From Sneathiella sp. (GTDB taxonomy: Bacteria; Pseudomonadota; Alphaproteobacteria; Sneathiellales; Sneathiellaceae), in contig PAKP01000077.1 of assembly GCA_002706985.1 (NCBI GenBank), positions 44,814 to 108,813 on the forward strand: a DNA stretch of 64,000 nucleotides, read 5' to 3'. A program made the translations under genes and the position numbers. The first letter of the stretch is position 1, and each line of letters begins with the position of its first letter. The notes beneath the pieces were generated by a model. It had not been told where the DNA came from. It worked only from the letters and a program-made list of their open reading frames with translations, and did not search any database. Shown piece by piece: positions 60,256 to 64,000 of this stretch.

Positions 60256-60927
60256 ATGGCCAAGGTATCAGCGACGCAGACAGACGCGTTGGCGGAAGAC
60301 GAGAAGGTGACGAAGAAGCGTGTGCCAGGCGCGACACGCAAGAAACTGCTGGCGGCCGGGCGCAAGGAGTTTGCCAACCGCGGCCTTGAAGGCGCGCGTG
60401 TGGATGAAATCGCAAAACGCGCGGGCGTAAACAAGCAGCTCGTCTATCATCACTTTGGCAACAAGGATGAGCTGTATCGGCATGTCCTTGAAAGTATCTA
60501 TCTTGAAATCCGCAAGCGGGAGCAGGGGCTGAAGCTCGATACCTTGCCGCCGCTTGAGGCGATACAGAAGCTCGTTGAATTTTCTTTCGACTACACCGCA
60601 AAAAACCGGGACTTCACGGCGATGCTCATTGATGAGAATGTGCATAAGGGGCGCCATATGAAGGACATCAAGGACCTTGAGATTTTGCATTCACCGCTGA
60701 TATCGGCAATCGAGCGGATATTGAAAAGAGGGGAGAAGGAAGGTGTGTTTCGCAGCAACCTCGATCCCGAGCAGCTTTATATGTCCATTGCGGGCCTCGG
60801 CTTTTTCTATTTCAGTAATATCTACACGCTGTCGGCAATCTTCGGGCATAAGCTGGATACGCAAGAGAAAATTTCCGAGCGAAAGGCGCATGTTGTCAGG
60901 CTGATAACAGACGCCGTTGTTCGATAA
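60256..60927 (+). CDS. RutR-like TetR-family regulator
   Basis: A 223-residue TetR regulator. The helix-turn-helix is at about residues 30-70 (GLEGARVDEIAKRAGVNKQLVYHHFGNKDELY). The C-terminal ligand domain has the IDENVHKGRHMKDI segment found in RutR/YcdC relatives, which sense uracil or thymine. It is flanked by a binding protein, an ABC permease and an amidase. Two matching operators (60226-60245 and 61006-61035) indicate that it represses its own gene and the permease-amidase operon. Confidence 0.92.
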   Translation: MAKVSATQTDALAEDEKVTKKRVPGATRKKLLAAGRKEFANRGLEGARVDEIAKRAGVNKQLVYHHFGNKDELYRHVLESIYLEIRKREQGLKLDTLPPLEAIQKLVEFSFDYTAKNRDFTAMLIDENVHKGRHMKDIKDLEILHSPLISAIERILKRGEKEGVFRSNLDPEQLYMSIAGLGFFYFSNIYTLSAIFGHKLDTQEKISERKAHVVRLITDAVVR

Positions 60928-60981
60928 ACGAGGAGTAAAATCAGGGCTGCCAGGAAATGATTTTGAGCCTCATTTCCATTA

Positions 60982-61011
60982 TTGACAGCCGATATTCATC
61001 CATTTAATAAT
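60982..61011 (+). promoter_or_regulatory. Promoter of the ABC permease-amidase operon
   Basis: TTGACA (60982-60987), an 18-base spacer and AATAAT (61006-61011) give a good sigma-70-type promoter. The -10 element is inside the TetR operator, which is a typical repression layout. Confidence 0.65.
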
Positions 61012-61035
61012 CAACCAACTGTTTGGATGATTATT
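61006..61035. promoter_or_regulatory. TetR operator copy 2 (over the permease promoter)
   Basis: AATAATCAACCAA and TTGGATGATTATT form 13-base arms (12 of 13 complementary) around CTGT. The core AATCAACCAAC-N3-TTGGAT equals copy 1 upstream of the TetR gene. Its position over the -10 and start region implies repression. Confidence 0.8.
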
Positions 61036-61059
61036 GCTTGATCTGGGTAGGGGATGCGA

Positions 61060-61917
61060 ATGGGCGAGGCAAGTGCGAAATCGAATCCTGATAACGAGAT
61101 GTCGGTCCAGCGACGTCCGACCGGCTGGTTTGCCAGGCACTGGCCGCAGTTCATTACCAACCTGCCGCGATATTCCGTTGTTGCCTTTGTTCATATCATG
61201 GTTGTCGTTCTGTGGTATGCGGTGACGGCAACGGGTCTTGTGCATAAGCTGATCCTGCCATCCCCGGGGGAAACTTTCGCAACGCTCACCCAGCCGCAAT
61301 ACCAGTGGCTGGAAAACACCATGATCACCGCATGGGAGATATTCGCGGGATACTGCCTGGCGGTGGTTGTCGGCGTGCTTCTGGCGTTGCTGTTCTCCTG
61401 GTTCCGGAGCTTGCAGACGACATTGTTTCCCCTGTTCGTCACCTTTAGCATGATCCCGAAAATCGCCCTCGGGCCGCTTCTTATCGTCTGGTTTGGCTAT
61501 GGCATCGGAACGAATGTGTTTTTTGCCTTTATCCTGTCGTTCTTCCCGATCCTGATTACCTCCGGGCGGGGCCTGCGGGAGGTGGAGCCGGACCTGCTGG
61601 ACCTTGTGCGGGCGCTGAAAGGCACGCGCTGGCAGATTTTTCGCAAAATCCAGCTGCCGGGCGCGATGCCCTACATCTTCTCCTCTATGAAGGTGGGGGC
61701 GATTCTGGCGCTTGCCGGGGCGATTGTCGGGGAGTTTGTGGCGTCAAGCCAGGGTCTCGGCTATCTGATGATCCAGGTGCAATCGACACTGGATACCGCG
61801 GCGATGTTCATGGCGGTCATCTTGCTGAGCGTTCTTGGTATCGGTCTGTTCAGTTTTGTCACCTTGCTTGAGAGTATTTTCGTGCCGAAAGATGCACGTG
61901 TGGAAGGTCAGTCGTGA
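61060..61917 (+). CDS. ABC transporter permease (SsuC/TauC type)
   Basis: A 285-residue permease with six helices. It has the family end of helix one (HKLILPSPGETFATL), the EAA loop GLREVEPDLLDLVRALKGTRWQIFRKIQLPGAMPYIF, and EFVASSQGLGYLM. The ATG at 61060 is preferred because the AGGGG site touches the ATG at 61054. It works with the NMT1-type binding protein. No ATPase gene is present in the window; it may lie beyond the right edge. It overlaps the amidase start by four bases. Confidence 0.92.
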   Translation: MGEASAKSNPDNEMSVQRRPTGWFARHWPQFITNLPRYSVVAFVHIMVVVLWYAVTATGLVHKLILPSPGETFATLTQPQYQWLENTMITAWEIFAGYCLAVVVGVLLALLFSWFRSLQTTLFPLFVTFSMIPKIALGPLLIVWFGYGIGTNVFFAFILSFFPILITSGRGLREVEPDLLDLVRALKGTRWQIFRKIQLPGAMPYIFSSMKVGAILALAGAIVGEFVASSQGLGYLMIQVQSTLDTAAMFMAVILLSVLGIGLFSFVTLLESIFVPKDARVEGQS

Positions 61918-63350
61918 GTTCCGGTACTGACATGACGGCAGAGCTTGCCTTCAAATCCGCCCATGATCTCTCCCGTGCGTATCATAGCCGGGAGCTGTCA
62001 CCGGTTGATGTGACAGAAAATCTGTTTGCAAGGTTGGCGCAGCTGGAGCCTGTGCTGAACGCTTTTTGCGTTCTGGATCGGGAGGCGGCGCTGGAAGCGG
62101 CGCGGGCATCCGAGAACCGATGGAAGGCAGGCCATCCCTTAAGCGTCATTGATGGTATCCCGGTTTCCGTCAAGGACATTATTCTGACAAAGGGCTGGCC
62201 GACATTGCGGGGATCGCTGACGATCAGCCCTGATCAGCCATGGGATGTTGATGGTCCTGCCGTGGCGAGGCTGCGCGAGGCCGGCGCCGTCATATTCGGC
62301 AAGACGACAACGCCGGAGTTTGCCTCAAAACCGGTGACTAACAGCGCCCTGACCGGCATTACTCGCAATCCCTGGAACCCGGCACTCACGCCCGGCGGTT
62401 CCAGTGGCGGGGCCGCTGCCGCCATTGCTTCGGGACTCGGGCCGCTCGCGCTTGCAACAGATGCGGGCGGGTCCATTCGAATTCCGGCGAGCCTGTGCGG
62501 CGTTTTCGGGCATAAGCCAAGCGGTGGCCGCGTGCCGATGTTTCCGCCGACGCCTTATGCGAGCCTTGCGGGCTTTGGACCGATCACGCGGAATGTGACC
62601 GATGCGGCGATGATGCTGAGCGTGATCTCTCGCCCTGATACGCGCGATTTCGGTGCCATACCCTATGATCCGGTCGCCTATGAGGAGAGGCTGGACGATC
62701 GTGATTTGTCTGCCTTGCGCATCGCCTACAGCCCGACCATGGGCTATGCGAAAGTTGACCAAGAACTTGAAGCCGTTGTCAGGAGTGCCGTTGATAAACT
62801 CGCGGCCAATGGCGCCAATATCGATATTGTCGATAAGGTTATGGAGAGCCCGATTGAGTCCATGGAGCGGCTCAAGAAGGGTTTTGCCGACTACGCGTTT
62901 CGTCATCTTGGGCCTGAGACCATGGCGAAGGTAGATCCTATGATCGCCGCGGAGATTGAGGCATCGCGCGGGGCTGATCTGGCCACGCATTTTGATGCGG
63001 AAATGGAGCGGGCCGAGCTGCACCGGCAGATGGCTGAATTTCACAAGACCTACGATATCCTGCTCACGCCGGTGATCTCGGCGCAGGCTTTCCCGGCTGA
63101 ACAGGATGCGCCCGAAGGCGGCGGACGGTATGACTGGATACCTTTTACCTCTCCGTTCAATATGACGCGTCAACCGGCGGCGAGCATTCCGTGTGGATTT
63201 GCCGCCAGCGGCATGCCCATTGGGATGCATATCGTCGGGCCACAGTTTGCTGATCTGACGGTCCTTCAGGCCGCGCGGCAGTTTGAGAAAATCCTGCCCT
63301 GGGAGGATATCAAGCCGCAATATGGAAAACAGGGTGTCGCGATATCATGA
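61914..63350 (+). CDS. Amidase-signature hydrolase
   Basis: A 478-residue amidase-signature enzyme with GTG start, overlapping the permease stop. The Ser-cisSer-Lys triad is Lys87 (VSVKD), Ser163 (GGSSGG) and Ser187 (GGSIRIP); the 24-residue spacing between the two serines is typical. Family members hydrolyse amides, carbamates, ureides or nitrile-derived amides. Context with a RutR-like regulator suggests a ureide or pyrimidine-derived amide, but this is not shown by sequence. Confidence 0.93.
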   Translation: MSSGTDMTAELAFKSAHDLSRAYHSRELSPVDVTENLFARLAQLEPVLNAFCVLDREAALEAARASENRWKAGHPLSVIDGIPVSVKDIILTKGWPTLRGSLTISPDQPWDVDGPAVARLREAGAVIFGKTTTPEFASKPVTNSALTGITRNPWNPALTPGGSSGGAAAAIASGLGPLALATDAGGSIRIPASLCGVFGHKPSGGRVPMFPPTPYASLAGFGPITRNVTDAAMMLSVISRPDTRDFGAIPYDPVAYEERLDDRDLSALRIAYSPTMGYAKVDQELEAVVRSAVDKLAANGANIDIVDKVMESPIESMERLKKGFADYAFRHLGPETMAKVDPMIAAEIEASRGADLATHFDAEMERAELHRQMAEFHKTYDILLTPVISAQAFPAEQDAPEGGGRYDWIPFTSPFNMTRQPAASIPCGFAASGMPIGMHIVGPQFADLTVLQAARQFEKILPWEDIKPQYGKQGVAIS

Positions 63351-64000
63351 CATCTGTTGACGCGCTCACCTTTGATGATCTGACGCCCGATGATATGGAG
63401 GCAGTTCTTAATCTTTCAGGGGAGGCGGGCTGGACACAGGTTGCGGATGACTGGCGGTTGATGATGGGGCTCGGCTATTGCGCCGGGTTTCGCGATCCCT
63501 CGGGTGTTCCGATTGCCTCCGGTGTCGCCCTGCCGATGGATGACCGGCATGGCTGGATCAGTATGATCTTGGTGACAAAGCAGTGGCAGAGAAAAGGACT
63601 TGCCACGAAACTGGTCGATAAATGCTGCGACTGGCTGGAAGAGAGAGGGATTACGCCACTGCTGGATGCCACGCCGGCCGGGCGCACCGTATATTCCCAG
63701 ATGGGCTTTCACGATTTGCTCGGCATTTCCCGATGGCGGCGTGAAGATGGGGTTTCCGGGGGCGAGACGATAGCTTCTCCTGCACGGGCAGAGGCTTTGA
63801 CCTGGATTGCGGACTATGATGCGAAGGTGTTTGGGGCGCATCGTCCCTCCATCCTCGGTGATTTGATGACGCGCGGTCCGGCATTTGTCGTCGATCACGA
63901 GGCGGGGTTTCTCCTCGGCCGGGAAGGGCGGGGCGTCACGCAACTCGGGCCGGTGTCGGCAAATGACGAGGCGGCGGCGAAAAGCCTGCTCGATACCGCC
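63347..64000 (+). CDS. GNAT-family N-acetyltransferase (gene cut by window end)
   Basis: The frame is open from the ATG at 63347 to the last base (218 codons visible). It overlaps the amidase stop by four bases. The acetyl-CoA loop is QWQRKGLATKL, a standard GNAT motif A (Q-x-x-R/K-G-x-A), near residues 84-94, followed by YSQMGFHDL. From about residue 145 a second, weaker alpha/beta unit begins (ADYDAKVFGAHRPSILGDL), so it may be a tandem GNAT protein. Possible substrates include the amine freed by the amidase. Confidence 0.88.
   Translation, partial: MTSVDALTFDDLTPDDMEAVLNLSGEAGWTQVADDWRLMMGLGYCAGFRDPSGVPIASGVALPMDDRHGWISMILVTKQWQRKGLATKLVDKCCDWLEERGITPLLDATPAGRTVYSQMGFHDLLGISRWRREDGVSGGETIASPARAEALTWIADYDAKVFGAHRPSILGDLMTRGPAFVVDHEAGFLLGREGRGVTQLGPVSANDEAAAKSLLDTA

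Noticed and set aside
62325..63320. 331-codon open frame opposite the amidase
   Set aside because: Antisense shadow; the amidase has an intact Ser-cisSer-Lys triad.
1..64000. CRISPR arrays, tRNA or rRNA genes, insertion sequences, prophage genes
   Set aside because: I looked for regular short repeats, transposase-like proteins, terminal inverted repeats around genes and structural RNA signatures and found none that I can support.

Overview
This window looks like one long catabolic and transport region of an alphaproteobacterial chromosome, probably from a marine organism. The gene families (TRAP transporters, Liv and Pot ABC systems, an EnuR/UehABC ectoine-uptake locus, RutR-like TetR), the moderate GC content and the AT-rich promoters fit that reading. 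I cannot name the genus from sequence alone. There are 59 protein genes, two of them cut by the window edges. I see no rRNA, tRNA, CRISPR array, insertion sequence or phage gene, and almost no housekeeping genes.

Region 1 (1-8.2 kb): the end of an acyl-CoA ligase, a small uncharacterised gene behind a strong Fur-box-like site, a glycine-rich membrane protein, and a leftward operon of two acyl-CoA dehydrogenases, a crotonase, a thiolase-fold protein without the usual nucleophilic Cys, a DUF35 Zn-ribbon protein, two hotdog proteins and a TIGR03084-like protein. The hotdog pair, DUF35 protein and Cys-less thiolase copy the parts list of the actinobacterial steroid side-chain hydratase/aldolase (ChsH1-ChsH2-Ltp2). 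Region 2 (8.4-12.3 kb): a TRAP transporter (Q-M-P order) facing an IclR regulator. Region 3 (12.5-19.3 kb): a 2-oxo acid dehydrogenase operon (E1 alpha, E1 beta, E2, no E3) with an enoyl-CoA hydratase, an acyl-CoA dehydrogenase and an acyl-CoA ligase.

Region 4 (19.3-23.8 kb): a lipoprotein esterase, a large GcvT-type flavin dehydrogenase and an EamA exporter. Region 5 (23.9-33.1 kb): an ectoine/hydroxyectoine locus. It has enuR, uehABC and usp leftward, and asnR, ssd and atf divergently, but none of the ectoine-ring-opening genes (eutABCDE/doeAB) normally placed between these two blocks. A MarR gene follows. Region 6 (33.4-46.1 kb): an SDR dehydrogenase divergent from a livKHMGF operon that continues into a thiolase, three different acyl-CoA ligases and a crotonase.

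Region 7 (46.1-50.3 kb): an RND efflux pump and its adaptor. Region 8 (50.4-59.0 kb): a Pot-type polyamine ABC operon continuing into a class III aminotransferase, an acetylpolyamine amidohydrolase and a flavin oxidoreductase, divergent from a LysR regulator. Region 9 (59.0-64 kb): a NMT1-type binding protein, a RutR-like TetR regulator, an ABC permease, an amidase and an acetyltransferase. Two near-identical operator sites tie this last group together. Overall the DNA supplies five uptake systems (two TRAP, three ABC), each coupled to enzymes for acyl-CoA, amine or amide breakdown and most with a local regulator.
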